Below are positions 26,831 through 36,349 of a stretch of 64,000 nt of DNA, piece by piece. The notes beneath the pieces were generated by a model. It saw nothing but the letters and a program-made list of their open reading frames with translations. It had not been told where the DNA came from and ran no database searches. This DNA is from Natrinema ejinorense (GTDB taxonomy: Archaea > Halobacteriota > Halobacteria > Halobacteriales > Natrialbaceae), in NCBI RefSeq assembly GCF_002494345.1, contig NZ_NXNI01000002.1:248001-312000 (forward strand). The letters are read 5' to 3'. The position numbers and the translations under genes were made by a program. Position 1 is the stretch's first letter; every line of letters begins with the position of its first letter.

Positions 26831-27239
26831 TCCAGGATCTCATTGAACTCGCCGCACACCATCCCGCTTCGAATCGACGAATCGGTGAGTACAGGTCAAA
26901 GCGTTACCGGTAGGGCTCCCAATCTATTTTAACTGCCAAGAGTCGCGTGCTGAATACAGAGAGTCCGGTCAGCAGTCGGCATCCGTTAGTTTCACTCTGA
27001 TTCGGATCGATTCGCCGATCGGTAGAACTGCGAACGAATCGATCACCTACGCTTCGGCGTAGCCAAACGGAACCAGATCGGGGGGTACCTGACCTGCGAG
27101 GAGGCAGTCAACATGTGTATCCCATTTACTTCTGTCTCGGCTGTCGGGTTTTGAGACGTATTGGCTGAATCGATTGTCCCTTGCTTCGTGCATTCTACTC
27201 GTTCTGGCTCGGGCGAAGCCGGTCACTTACACCAGCAAC
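26831..27239. other. Intergenic region right of the IS6 element
   Basis: About 400 nt with no credible gene. It contains the end of whatever the IS6 element interrupted, which I cannot identify. No terminator is obvious at its right border, where the CPBP protease gene ends convergently. Confidence 0.35.
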
Positions 27240-28001
27240 TCAGCCCAACAAAGGAGACGCAAACAGCACGGCGTTGAATGTTCCGTGGACTATAGCCGGA
27301 GCCACGAGGGTGTTTGTCCTGTGGTACACCCAACCGAAGATTACGCCCATCACCGTGTAGTACGCCGCCATATGAACGACGACGATAGGGGGAGGGGCCA
27401 GCAGCGCGACGGGGTAGACGTGGAAGAGCGCGAACACCGCACTAGCTATCCCGACAGCACCAACCGGGCCGAGCGCTTCGAGAATTCGTCCCTGGATGAC
27501 CCCGCGGAAGAGAAACTCCTCGACGGGGCCGATCAACGCGAGTGAGAGGGCTACTCCGACGACGAGACCGCTGCCGCTCACCTGGCCCAAATTGCTGTAC
27601 TCCGTAAACCCGGGTGAGAGCTCTATCGCCGGGACAACGGCGTCGGTGATGGCAAACTGGAGAAACGCCGTGACGAGCCCCGCAACCAGCCCACCGACCA
27701 GGTAAGGAATCGACTGCCAAGTGGGCGGGCGAACGGGCATGTGGAACGATGACTGAAACCAGAGGTATGTTACTCCAACTAGGAGAAACGCGAGTTCGGA
27801 CGCGACGACGACCGTCGCGAAAGGTATCGTTTCGCCCACGTTGCTCCCCACTGCACTGGTGGCGGCCAGCGTCGCCATGAGGTTCGTCACTAATGCGGCC
27901 AAAACGATGCCAACGACGACGACTGCTGTCCGAGCGATACCGGTTCGGGCGGTCATTCTTTCGGAGACAATTCCCGGCAGCGTAGAGGGCTGGTCCGACA
28001 T
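27240..28001 (-). CDS. CPBP-family intramembrane metalloprotease (CAAX-type)
   Basis: 253 residues from the ATG at 28001, with about seven membrane helices. The ABI/CPBP motifs are all present: PVEEFLFRGVIQGRI (EExxxR, about residue 165), FALFHVYPVA (FxxxH) and IVHGTFNAVLF (HxxxN). The family includes prenyl-protein proteases and bacteriocin immunity proteins; in archaea substrates are unknown. It is divergent from an HTH gene 111 nt away, which could control it. Confidence 0.88.
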   Translation of the reverse strand: MSDQPSTLPGIVSERMTARTGIARTAVVVVGIVLAALVTNLMATLAATSAVGSNVGETIPFATVVVASELAFLLVGVTYLWFQSSFHMPVRPPTWQSIPYLVGGLVAGLVTAFLQFAITDAVVPAIELSPGFTEYSNLGQVSGSGLVVGVALSLALIGPVEEFLFRGVIQGRILEALGPVGAVGIASAVFALFHVYPVALLAPPPIVVVHMAAYYTVMGVIFGWVYHRTNTLVAPAIVHGTFNAVLFASPLLG

Positions 28002-28112
28002 ACGTGTCGATTGACACGGGTTGGTTGTAAGTGTAATCTGTATGACTATTAAGTTGAGTAATTGATATATCCAATCAGAACTAGTATCTGACAGGGGCAC
28101 TCAATATGATGT

Positions 28113-28991
28113 ATGGCGGAACCGGGAGATGCTTTACACGAGGATACCTACGCGGCGTTGACCGACGAGACGCGCGTTCGTATCCTCCTTGCGCTCGCGG
28201 ATCAGTACGACGCGGCGTGGTCGTCAGGGTGGCTCACGTTTTCGGAGTTGCGCGAACGAGTCGGCGTCGAAGATACCAGCCGGTTCAGTTACCATCTTGA
28301 CGAGCTACAAGACGAGTTCGTCGTCAAGGCTGATGGGCGCTACCGACCGCGGGTGGCTGCTCTCGAGATCACGTCGGCGATCCGAGCGGGAACGTACGAC
28401 GACGAGTCTGTGGCTGTCGACCGCCAGCAGATCAAATACGAGTGCCCACATTGCGGGCAATCGCTCTTCGCGAAATATCGGGATCACCACTTGTACGTCG
28501 GTTGCCCGGACCACGGCGCCGCCATCGCGTTCCCGGTCCCACCGCGGGCGGTGTCAGGCCGGACGCTGGTGGAAGTCATCAACCTCTCGCTTCAAAAACA
28601 CTCCTGTGATGTGCGACTCCTCCGGAATGGAGTCTGTCCACGTTGCTGGGGCAGCGCCGCCATCTCCTTCCCGCGGGAATCCGTCCCAGAGTCGTATCTC
28701 GTGGACGATGTCGCGTACGGAACGGCAGCGTGTGACGACTGCTGGCTGTCCTATCCGATTCCGCTTGCCTACGCCGTTCTCGGGCATCCCGCCATCGAAA
28801 CGCTGTACGCGGAATACGGGCTCGGACCGGCGGACGCACAAATCGGTCCACACGACCTTGCGAGGGTGAGTACTGTTGAGTACCCCGACGGGGAGACGCC
28901 TGCGGTTCGAATCACCGTCGGACTGGGCGAAGATACTCTAGTCCTTGATCTCGACGAGGGCTGTGGCCTTCGCGATTCCTGGCGGCAGTAG
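28113..28991 (+). CDS. ArsR-like winged-helix protein with zinc-binding region
   Basis: 292 residues. The N-terminal winged helix (residues 8-80) has LTDETRVRILLALADQY and SRFSYHLDELQDEFVV. The middle has CxxC motifs: ECPHCGQSLF (about 110), and then CPRCWG and CDDCWLSYP around residues 173-212. These probably build one or two zinc ribbons. This arrangement is common in haloarchaeal regulators. Divergence from the CPBP protease suggests a local target. Effector unknown. Confidence 0.7.
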   Translation: MAEPGDALHEDTYAALTDETRVRILLALADQYDAAWSSGWLTFSELRERVGVEDTSRFSYHLDELQDEFVVKADGRYRPRVAALEITSAIRAGTYDDESVAVDRQQIKYECPHCGQSLFAKYRDHHLYVGCPDHGAAIAFPVPPRAVSGRTLVEVINLSLQKHSCDVRLLRNGVCPRCWGSAAISFPRESVPESYLVDDVAYGTAACDDCWLSYPIPLAYAVLGHPAIETLYAEYGLGPADAQIGPHDLARVSTVEYPDGETPAVRITVGLGEDTLVLDLDEGCGLRDSWRQ

Positions 28992-29174
28992 CGTTCTCGA
29001 CCACGATTATCGCTAACGCTGTCGACTGTGCTGACCGGAAGAGACGGTCCCGTATTTCAGTGTGCAACACGACAGCTTCGTTTGTTTCACGCCGAAACCG
29101 GTGATCCACCCGCACACTATACGTGCGAACTGAGCGAAGAACTTTTTGTGGAATCAACGGAATACGGGAACGGG

Positions 29175-29324
29175 ATGAATACCAGTTGTTCCAACCATGG
29201 TCTCTTGGCGTATTTTCTGTTTCTTCTTGGCGCAGTCTTCATCGGTCCGCTTGAAGCTGTATTGGGGTTGGCGCTCTACTGGCTCCTTGGAAGTCAAGAA
29301 GAGTCTCCACAGAATGAATCGTAG
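29175..29324 (+). CDS. Small membrane protein
   Basis: 49 residues with one or two hydrophobic helices (LLAYFLFLLGAVFIGPLEAVLGLALYWLLG). The ATG at 29175 was selected because upstream codons look non-coding. The tail is QEESPQNES. Unknown function; such peptides are easily missed or spurious. Confidence 0.4.
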   Translation: MNTSCSNHGLLAYFLFLLGAVFIGPLEAVLGLALYWLLGSQEESPQNES

Positions 29325-29786
29325 TTGCGTCAGTACCTTTCTACTTGCATCCTACCATTTGTACGCCCTGTACTGAGCGATCACTACCTTCGAAAATCGA
29401 GTCAGATCTGGTGAGACGTTCGCGCCCTGTATTCAGCACGCCTCGCCCAACAGTCTCGTAATTTTATACAACTCGACGCATTCCATTCGTCCACCTGTTC
29501 GTCGGTCAATTCATCCGAGGTGTGGCTGTAATCGGCACTGTGAGCGGGCTTCTCTGACACCCTCGTGATGTCACAAAAGGGAGTCAACCCTGTCGGATCG
29601 CTTGCCGCACTGATACGTATTCGGACGGCCCGGATCCGTCACAGCGGCGAGCGGTCGAGGAACGACTGACCACCGAGAGCGGCGTCCACGACCGTCAGTC
29701 CGATCCGGAAGCGATGGAACAGCCCTTCGGACACCCACTCCCTCCGAAAACCACCGAAAGATTCACATATTCTTACCGCGAATATA
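29325..29786. other. Intergenic stretch without a gene
   Basis: About 460 nt. A coding-like fragment near 29656-29715 (RLTTESGVHDRQSDPEAMEQ) may be a relic of an HMA-type or HTH protein, too short to call. A TATA-like CGCGAATATAAGG at 29778-29790 directly precedes the hairpin-rich region. Confidence 0.3.
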
Positions 29787-30060
29787 AGGGCGGGCTATAC
29801 GCCCTGCCCCCGGCGGAACAAAAGGGAGTCCGTAACGACCGTCGCCGAAAGCAACCGGCGAAGCACACGACGATGCCCGGCCGGCCGAGGACACGGCTGT
29901 CGCGGCCATCGTCCGAGCGAAAGCCCTTCGCTGACAGGTACCGGTCGTCGGACTGTCGCGATCGAAAGCCCCCTGGGGGCTACGCGGGACGCCGAGGCTC
30001 GGCGATGAAACCCTGTGCTGGAACCGAACGACACGGTTCGGTGAGACGGCCCTGTGTGTA
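29787..30060 (+). ncRNA. Candidate structured non-coding RNA
   Basis: Within about 255 nt there are five perfect short-loop inverted repeats. They are AGGGCG/CGCCCT (29787-29805), TCGCCG/CGGCGA (29842-29861), AGCGAA/TTCGCT (29916-29932, enclosed by CTGTC/GACAG), AGCCCC/GGGGCT (29967-29981, enclosed by CGCG/CGCG) and ACCGAAC/GTTCGGT (30023-30042). The string GAAAGC occurs in three of them. A TATA-like sequence precedes the array on the plus strand. No protein frame fits. Strand and boundaries are uncertain, and GC-rich DNA yields hairpins by chance, so this is a candidate only. Confidence 0.35.
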
Positions 30061-30207
30061 AGCCGGGTCGAAGAACTCCCGTGGAGACGTTCGAACACGC
30101 GTTCTTTCTGCGTCCCGTCAGATCCGTATCTCGTCGTAATTGCCCTCGAGGGCCTTTGCAACCAGTCTCGAGCGTCTTCGCAACCGGTCCGGACACGGGC
30201 GAGTCCG

Positions 30208-30855
30208 CTATCGTTCGTGGGGTTGTACGACGACGAATCCGTCCGAGCCGGTAAACGCCATCTGGATCGCCTCTCCGGAGGGCTGACCGATCTCGAATTT
30301 CTTGGTCACCTCGAAGGACGGCGACAGGTTCGTACTCCACGCGACGGTCGCATCCGGATCGGTGGTGACCGGTGGCGTCACCACGAGGGGCTCGCCGTGG
30401 GTCGAGAGAGCGATCTCTCCGGGGCCAGTGAGAGAGACGTTCGTCAGGCCGCCGGTAGCCGCTGCCGAGAGGGTTTCGATGGTCTCGATTTCGTAGTCGA
30501 TAGACGACTCGAAAGCGAGGATGTCATCGCCGTTGATCGATATCGACTCGTCTTCGGCGAGCTCGAGGACCTGCAGTTCCTTGCCCCGGTCGGCGACGTA
30601 GAGATGCCCACTCCCTTCGGCCTCCATGATCGGCGTCCCCTCGCCGCTCGCTGCGTCCTTGAGGAAGCCGGTGAGACCGCCTTCGGCGGACGATTTCCCG
30701 GCGAAGGCGATCTCGCCGGTGTACGCGATCATCGAACTGGCCTTGATTAGCACCGTTCCATCGACCGGGACATCCAGGAGCCTCGTGTTCTCCTTCCGGA
30801 ATCCGTCGTGTCCCTCCTGCGGGGTATTGGATCGTCTGAATCGTTCTCGTTTCAT
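30208..30855 (-). CDS. AIM24 family protein
   Basis: 215 residues from the ATG at 30855. The AIM24/TIGR00266-like beta-rich fold shows in LLDVPVDGTVLIKASSMIAYTG, LYVADRGKELQVLEL, the repeated strand pairs, and LSTHGEPLVVTP near the end. Eukaryotic AIM24 is a mitochondrial inner-membrane organiser; prokaryotic homologues are uncharacterised, sometimes linked with membrane stress. Upstream in-frame codons look non-coding. No operon partner is visible. Confidence 0.85.
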   Translation of the reverse strand: MKRERFRRSNTPQEGHDGFRKENTRLLDVPVDGTVLIKASSMIAYTGEIAFAGKSSAEGGLTGFLKDAASGEGTPIMEAEGSGHLYVADRGKELQVLELAEDESISINGDDILAFESSIDYEIETIETLSAAATGGLTNVSLTGPGEIALSTHGEPLVVTPPVTTDPDATVAWSTNLSPSFEVTKKFEIGQPSGEAIQMAFTGSDGFVVVQPHER

Positions 30856-31203
30856 AGCAATCTCTCGTGAGTTGCGCGTGCCAGTGTCGACGGCGAGTCG
30901 ACCGTTCCACACAGTCGCACGGAAAGAGCAGGGCCGCCGCTGGCTGCGACATCTCCGTGCCGGTTCGTCCGTCGGATCGCCCCGATTCCTCCCATTCGTA
31001 CTCGATGTTGCGACCTCGGGAGGCATAAACCGGGTCGAACGGTTTCCGAGCGTGAAACTCTGGGTCAGCGTATACGTCTCCCGTCTCGCAATCGAGCGAT
31101 ATGCGACCGTTCAGTAGGGAGGCTGGCAAGGAGTCGTCCTGGGTATCGAAAGCATCGAACGAGCAACGCGCTCGAACCGACCGCCGAACCACGAACGCAG
31201 GGA

Positions 31204-32064
31204 ATGAAACTCGAGCTTGATGCCGTCGCGAAACGGTTCGGTGATGACTGGGCGCTCCGTGATATCGACCTCGTCTTCGAACCTGGGGTCGTCGGACTGC
31301 TCGGCCCGAACGGCGCGGGGAAATCCACGCTCATGCGGATCATTACGACCGTCTTGGAGCCCACGACGGGATCCGTTCGCTGGAACGGCACGGACGTACT
31401 GGCTACGCCGAGGACTATCAGAAACAGCGTGGGGTATCTCCCACAGGAGTTCGGCGTCTATCCGACCCTGTCCGCCCGCGAGTTCCTTCGCTACCTCGCC
31501 GCGATTCGCGGGGTCTCGAACGCGGCCGATCGAATCGACGACCTCCTCGAGCTCGTCAATCTGGAACGGGACGCCGACCGACGACTCGGGACGTTCTCCG
31601 GTGGCATGCGTCAACGAGTCGGAATCGCGCAGGCGCTGCTGACGGATCCGGACCTGTTGGTCGTCGACGAACCGACGGTCGGTCTCGATCCTGAAGAGCG
31701 GGTCCGGTTCCGGAACGTCCTCGCTGAACTCGCGGACGACCGGATCGTCGTTCTCTCGACGCACATCGTCTCGGACATCGAAGTGACGGCGAGCGACATC
31801 GTCCTGTTGCACGAGGGGCGAGTGCGTGCACACGAACGACCCGCGTCGCTTCTCGACCGCGTCGATGGCACCGTCTGGGAGTGGCTCGTCGACGACGACG
31901 AGCTGCCGCGTCTCAAGCGTGAGTACACGATCAGCGGAACCGCGCGTCGGGGTGGCGGTGTGGCGGTGCGTGTCGTCTCCGAGACGCGACCACGGCCGAC
32001 GGCCGAACGCGTCGACCCGACCCTCGAAGACGCCTACCTCGCTGCGATTACAGCCGATGAGTGA
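31204..32064 (+). CDS. ABC transporter ATP-binding protein (ABC-2 type exporter)
   Basis: 286 residues. Walker A GPNGAGKST (about 38-46), signature FSGGMRQRVGIAQALL, Walker B LLVVDEPTVGLDPEER, and switch His in VVLSTHIVSD. The C-terminal 60 residues are a variable regulatory segment. It overlaps the permease gene by 8 nt (GATGAGTGA), so the two form an exporter. The CcmA-like organisation suggests export of a drug, lipid or peptide; substrate unknown. Confidence 0.92.
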   Translation: MKLELDAVAKRFGDDWALRDIDLVFEPGVVGLLGPNGAGKSTLMRIITTVLEPTTGSVRWNGTDVLATPRTIRNSVGYLPQEFGVYPTLSAREFLRYLAAIRGVSNAADRIDDLLELVNLERDADRRLGTFSGGMRQRVGIAQALLTDPDLLVVDEPTVGLDPEERVRFRNVLAELADDRIVVLSTHIVSDIEVTASDIVLLHEGRVRAHERPASLLDRVDGTVWEWLVDDDELPRLKREYTISGTARRGGGVAVRVVSETRPRPTAERVDPTLEDAYLAAITADE

Positions 32065-33769
32065 CCTCGTCCGACCAGTCGTCGCCGTCGCGCTCGCGGA
32101 TCTCAAAGAGCGGTCACGCTCTCCGAAACTGCTGGTCGTTCCGATTCTCGTCAGCTACTTCGTGAAAGTGGTGACGGTCGATACGACGCTCGTCGTCGGC
32201 GGCGACTACACCGGGGCGCCGACGAGTGCATGGTTCGCCGGAACGACGACCGTCATCGGGACGACGGTGTTCTTCCTCTTTGGATTCAGTTTCGTCAGCG
32301 GGACGATCGCCAGGGATCGAGAGACGGGCGTCGGCGAACTCATCGCATCGTCAGCGCTTTCGAACGGCCAGTATCTCCTCGGCAAGTGGCTCAGTCACGT
32401 CGTCGTTCTCGGGGCCACGACGGGGATCCTCCTCGGTTCGACGGGTGTCGCGTTCCTCCGCCAGGGAACGGGCGGGTTCGATCTCTGGGCGTTCGTCTCT
32501 CCGTTTCTCTTCATTACCCTGCCGACGATGGCCGCCGTCGCTGCGGCGGCAGTCTGCTTCGAGACGATCGGGTCGCTCCGCGGGACCGCCGGAACCGTCG
32601 TCTACTTTTTCGCCGCGTTGATCGCTCTCTTGGTCGGTCTCGCCCCGAACACGCCCGATCCCGTCGGTCTCGAGATCGTTCGCGAGAGTGTCGTCCGATC
32701 GATCTCCGCCCAGTATCCCACCGACGAAGGGATGGACCCCGGGTTTACGTATACGGACGACCCGGGCAGCACCCGGACAGTTACGTGGGAGGGGATCGCG
32801 TGGACCACCTCGAACCTGGCGTCGCGCGTATCGATCGTCGCGATCGCCGTCGGACTGCTCGGCGTGGCGACCGTCGCCTTCGACCGGTTCGACGACTCGA
32901 GTCGCTGGGCGTTTCTCGGAGGATCCGATCGCGGAACCGACGACGACGCCGGGTCCGTCCCGGTGAGCGACCGAACTCCCCAACCCTCCGCTCGTTCCTC
33001 GTCCGTGGATATCGAGCTCGCACCCATCACCCGTGATGGCGGGTCGATCCGTCACGTGTTGCTGGCCGAACTCCGAATGGCGCTTCGTGGCTATCCGCGC
33101 TGGTGGTACGTCGTCTGTTCGCTCGCAGTCGTTACGGCCGGTCTCGCCCCCATCGGCACCGTTCGAACGGTCGTCGTCCCGACCGCGCTCTTAGTGCCCC
33201 TTTCGGCGTGGTCGTCTCTCGGCGCGCGGGAACGGATCCATCGAACCGAACCGCTCGTGTTCGTCGGGAGTCGGCCCCTTCAGTTACTCGGTTCGACGTA
33301 CGTCTCGGGGGTTCTCGTCGGGCTCGTGGTGACGTTTCCCGCCCCGATACGGTTCGGCGTCTCCGGGCTGTACGGCGCACTCGTCGGCTGGGGTGTCGGG
33401 CTGTTGTTCCTCCCGGCGATCGCGCTCGCGATGGGTGTCTGGACGGGTCGCCCGAAGACGTTCGAAATCACGTACCTCACGGCGTGGTACCTCGGTCCGG
33501 TGAACGGACTCGGGTTCCTCGATTATCTCGGCGTCCAGGAGACGACGGTCGCCAGCGGGATCACGCTCATTTATGGGGGCCTGACGATTCTCGCACTCGG
33601 GGCAGCGTTCTTCGGTCGCACTCGGGGTGAACGGCGAAACGCCAGTGAGACCGCTCGCTGGGCCGCTCGTCGATCGAGTCGACGACCGTTCGGCTCGAGC
33701 GTCGAACGCGCTTACTCCTCGAGTCGTTCGATATCCGCGATCAGTTCCTGGCGCAGTTGGGCGGCCTGA
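32057..33769 (+). CDS. ABC-2 type transporter membrane protein
   Basis: 570 residues with two sets of about six helices joined by a hydrophilic linker (about residues 275-345, rich in Asp/Ser), so it may be a fused permease pair. The motif RDRETGVGELIASSALSNGQYLLGKWLSH is typical of ABC-2 permeases, where the cytoplasmic loop contacts the ATPase. The ATG at 32057 lies in the overlap with the ATPase gene. The last 58 nt overlap the convergent zinc-protein gene, which is unusual, and the Ser/Arg-rich tail beyond about 33660 may be non-native. Confidence 0.85.
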   Translation: MSDLVRPVVAVALADLKERSRSPKLLVVPILVSYFVKVVTVDTTLVVGGDYTGAPTSAWFAGTTTVIGTTVFFLFGFSFVSGTIARDRETGVGELIASSALSNGQYLLGKWLSHVVVLGATTGILLGSTGVAFLRQGTGGFDLWAFVSPFLFITLPTMAAVAAAAVCFETIGSLRGTAGTVVYFFAALIALLVGLAPNTPDPVGLEIVRESVVRSISAQYPTDEGMDPGFTYTDDPGSTRTVTWEGIAWTTSNLASRVSIVAIAVGLLGVATVAFDRFDDSSRWAFLGGSDRGTDDDAGSVPVSDRTPQPSARSSSVDIELAPITRDGGSIRHVLLAELRMALRGYPRWWYVVCSLAVVTAGLAPIGTVRTVVVPTALLVPLSAWSSLGARERIHRTEPLVFVGSRPLQLLGSTYVSGVLVGLVVTFPAPIRFGVSGLYGALVGWGVGLLFLPAIALAMGVWTGRPKTFEITYLTAWYLGPVNGLGFLDYLGVQETTVASGITLIYGGLTILALGAAFFGRTRGERRNASETARWAARRSSRRPFGSSVERAYSSSRSISAISSWRSWAA

Positions 33770-34086
33770 TCCGAATCGTAGTCCGCGTGGTACTCCTTTG
33801 TGACGCCTTCCTCCGCCAGAACGTAATGGAGATCCGGAGCGACGTCGTGCTGATCGAGACACTGCTTCGTACATTCGAGCGGACAGCCGTCGATCGCGAC
33901 GATCGGCCGGCCGGCCGTTGCAGTGTCGACTAACGGCGCGACGCCCCCGCCGACGCCGGCGATACACGACATTTCGGCCACCGCCTCTCTGTCGAGGGAG
34001 ACGGCCAGATCGTTCGCCATCTGGGCCGCACTCGAACAGCCGGAACAGGAATATACAAGGGGACGGTCGCTGTAGTCGTCTGCCAT
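33712..34086 (-). CDS. DGC-domain putative zinc-binding protein
   Basis: 124 residues. CSGCSSAAQMANDLAV opens the protein (residues 14-29), a second Cys follows in EMSCIAGVGGG, and the family box VAIDGCPLECTKQCL is at about residues 64-78. These Cys residues suggest a metal site, and the DGCPxxC box defines the DGC/DUF1847-type family. Function is unknown; it is often near arsenic, sulfur or redox genes. It is divergent from the peroxiredoxin gene, with 158 nt between. Confidence 0.8.
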   Translation of the reverse strand: MADDYSDRPLVYSCSGCSSAAQMANDLAVSLDREAVAEMSCIAGVGGGVAPLVDTATAGRPIVAIDGCPLECTKQCLDQHDVAPDLHYVLAEEGVTKEYHADYDSDQAAQLRQELIADIERLEE

Positions 34087-34244
34087 ATCGGCGATTGAGA
34101 CGAGATCCTGATAACGATCATCCCGTACATGTACGCTGGGTTCGACATCCGTTCTCGAGGGATCCGATCGGTTGCACTCCGCTCGCGGACGAACTCACCG
34201 TTCGTGATCACTTTTATCATCGTTCCGAACGGACGGACTGTCGT

Positions 34245-34721
34245 ATGCCTGTCACCGGAGACACTGCGCCGACGTTCACTGCCACGGTCGGAACCAGCGA
34301 CCACGAATCGTTCGCCCTCGAGGATCACCTCGGGGACGGGCCGGTCGTCCTCGCGTTCTTCCCTGGGGCGTTCACCCCGCCGTGTACGAACGAGATGGTC
34401 GCGATACAGGACCGACTCGATCAGTTCCACGATGCCGGCGGGACGGTCCTCGGCGTGAGTGCGGATTCCCCGTTCTCGCAGGGGGCGTTCCGGGAGGAAC
34501 ACGGTATCGAGTTCGACCTCGTCAGTGACATGGGCCGTGAGGCGATCGAGGCCTACGGGCTCGAGATCGACATTCCCGAACTCGGGCTCTACGGGATCGC
34601 CAACAGAGCCGTGTTCGTCCTCGCGGCGGACGGGACGATCGCGTACGACTGGGTCGCCGACGATCCGACGAACGAACCACCCTACGACGCGGTCCTCGAC
34701 GCCGTCGAATCGGCATCGTAA
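34245..34721 (+). CDS. Peroxiredoxin (AhpC/TSA, 1-Cys like)
   Basis: 158 residues from ATG 34245. The active-site motif FFPGAFTPPCTNEM places the peroxidatic Cys at about residue 47 with the Thr and Pro of the PxxxTxxC box. No second Cys is seen, so a thiol partner such as a small thioredoxin is needed to resolve the sulfenic acid. It reduces H2O2 or organic hydroperoxides. TATA-like CTTTTATCATC at 34211-34221 fits a leaderless start. Confidence 0.9.
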   Translation: MPVTGDTAPTFTATVGTSDHESFALEDHLGDGPVVLAFFPGAFTPPCTNEMVAIQDRLDQFHDAGGTVLGVSADSPFSQGAFREEHGIEFDLVSDMGREAIEAYGLEIDIPELGLYGIANRAVFVLAADGTIAYDWVADDPTNEPPYDAVLDAVESAS

Positions 34722-34776
34722 TCGACCGTCCGGAAGCCGAGCGGGTCCTTCGAGGACCGGCGACGAGACCGGTTCC

Positions 34777-36087
34777 TCACGGCCAGAGTCCGCGCGCTTC
34801 GTGAGCGCTGGCGACCCGCGAAAGCGCGACGATGTACGCGGCGTCCCGCCACGTCACGTCTCGCGCTTCGTACGCCTCGCGGACGTCGTTCCACGCCGTC
34901 ACCATCTCCGTTTCGAGTTCGCTATTGACCCGTTCGAGTGACCAGGACCGTCGGTTGATGTCCTGGAGCCACTCGAAATACGAGACCGTGACGCCGCCAG
35001 CGTTGGCGAGGATGTCCGGGACGACCGGAATCCCGCGCTCGGCGAGGATCTCGTCGGCACCGCTCGTCGTCGGGCCGTTCGCCCCCTCGACGACGATATC
35101 GGCGTCGACGGCGGCGGCGTTTTCTTCCGTCAACACGTTGCCGACTGCGGCGGGGACGAGTACGTCGACGTCGAGTTCGAGCAACGCCTCGTTCGTGAGC
35201 GTCTCGAATGCGTCCTGGCGCATGACGGCTTCGGGCTCCTCGTCGTGTGAGGGGATCGCGTGGGGATCGAGTCCGGTCGGATCGTAGATCGCACCGTTGA
35301 CGTCACTGACGGCGACGACGGTCGCACCCCACTCGTCGAGTCGCCGCGCGGCGTTGGCAGCGACGCTTCCATATCCCTGTATTGCAATCGTCGTTTCCTC
35401 GAGATCCCGTTCGTAGTACTCGAGGACCTCGCGGGTGATGATCGCAACGCTTCGGCCGGGGGCTTCTTCCCGGCCTTCGCTGCCGCCGACGATCGGCGGC
35501 TTTCCCGTGACGACACCGGGTATCGTCTCGCCTTCCTGCATCGAATACGCGTCCATCAGCCACGCCATGGTCTGTGGATCCGTTCCCATATCCGGTGCCG
35601 GAATGTCTTTGGTCGGGCCGATACTGCTCCGGATCCCTTCGGTGAATCGACGTGTCAGTCGCTCTTTCTCGGCCGCACTCAGATCTTTGGGATCGACCGC
35701 GATCCCGCCTTTCGCGCCGCCAAAGGGCAGGTCCATGACCGCACATTTCCAGGTCATCCACATCCCGAGTCCGACGCACTCGTCTCTGGTCACGTCGGGA
35801 TGAAACCGGAGCCCTCCCTTGTGGGGACCGCGAACGCTATCGTGCTGTGCCCGGTAGCCGGTATACACTTCGACGGTCCCGTCGTCGCGTTCGATCGGTA
35901 CTGTGACCTCGTGGACCGACGTGGGGTACTTGAGACGTTCGACGATATTGGGGTCGATATCGAGGTGGTCGGCGGCGTGCTGTAGCTGTCGCCGAGCGGT
36001 TTCGACCGCCGATTCCGGGTCGGAATCGGCCGTCTCCGACTCCCGCTCCGCCCTGGTTGTGTGATCCGCGGTCGAATCTATTGTCAT
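34777..36087 (-). CDS. gdhB: Glutamate dehydrogenase (Glu/Leu/Phe/Val family)
   Basis: 436 residues, usual for haloarchaeal GDH. The N-terminal dimerisation/substrate domain has [39 protein letters not shown] (Lys in GGAKGG binds substrate; the catalytic Asp and Lys positions follow). The Rossmann domain contains [15 protein letters not shown], the NAD(P) glycine motif. It interconverts 2-oxoglutarate and glutamate with ammonia. Haloarchaea usually carry several paralogues, so the B symbol is a guess. It is preceded by a tiny zinc-ribbon gene 2 nt upstream. Confidence 0.92.
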   Translation of the reverse strand: MTIDSTADHTTRAERESETADSDPESAVETARRQLQHAADHLDIDPNIVERLKYPTSVHEVTVPIERDDGTVEVYTGYRAQHDSVRGPHKGGLRFHPDVTRDECVGLGMWMTWKCAVMDLPFGGAKGGIAVDPKDLSAAEKERLTRRFTEGIRSSIGPTKDIPAPDMGTDPQTMAWLMDAYSMQEGETIPGVVTGKPPIVGGSEGREEAPGRSVAIITREVLEYYERDLEETTIAIQGYGSVAANAARRLDEWGATVVAVSDVNGAIYDPTGLDPHAIPSHDEEPEAVMRQDAFETLTNEALLELDVDVLVPAAVGNVLTEENAAAVDADIVVEGANGPTTSGADEILAERGIPVVPDILANAGGVTVSYFEWLQDINRRSWSLERVNSELETEMVTAWNDVREAYEARDVTWRDAAYIVALSRVASAHEARGLWP

Positions 36088-36089
36088 TA

Positions 36090-36233
36090 TTACTCGATCG
36101 GTGTCCGGCGGTTTCGCATCTCACCGCCACAGTCCGGACAGGTCGTCGGGTTGTCTTGGGTAACGATGATGTTCCCGCATCCGAAACACTCGTAAGGGGA
36201 TTCTTCGCCTGGGGTCTGGTCGGTATCTCTCAT
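36090..36233 (-). CDS. 47-residue rubrerythrin-like zinc-ribbon protein
   Basis: Reading leftward from ATG 36233: [20 protein letters not shown], then [20 protein letters not shown] and a short basic tail. Two CxxC knuckles (residues 15-18 and 31-34) form a rubredoxin-like zinc ribbon. From memory this matches the rubrerythrin-like domain family DUF7129 of haloarchaea. The stop lies 2 nt before the GDH start, so both are likely one transcript. Confidence 0.8.
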   Translation of the reverse strand: MRDTDQTPGEESPYECFGCGNIIVTQDNPTTCPDCGGEMRNRRTPIE

Positions 36234-36349
36234 GGGTGAGTCACGAGTGCCAGTCGGTGCGTCGTGGCACTCTCCTCCGGATAGTCGGCGTATAAGGGAA
36301 TATCTGCTAGTTTAGCAAAAAGGTAGTCTCCAATCCGGCGGTTAATTAT

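Noticed and set aside
26081-26838. 8-bp target duplication around the IS6 element
   Set aside because: The flanking octamers GGTGGGTA and TCCAGGAT do not match.
29787-30075. RNase P RNA
   Set aside because: The minus strand has CCCGGCTTAC near 30057-30066, like the 3' part of RNase P RNA. The required 5' part would fall inside the AIM24 gene, and the 5' GGAAAGTCC-type signature is missing.
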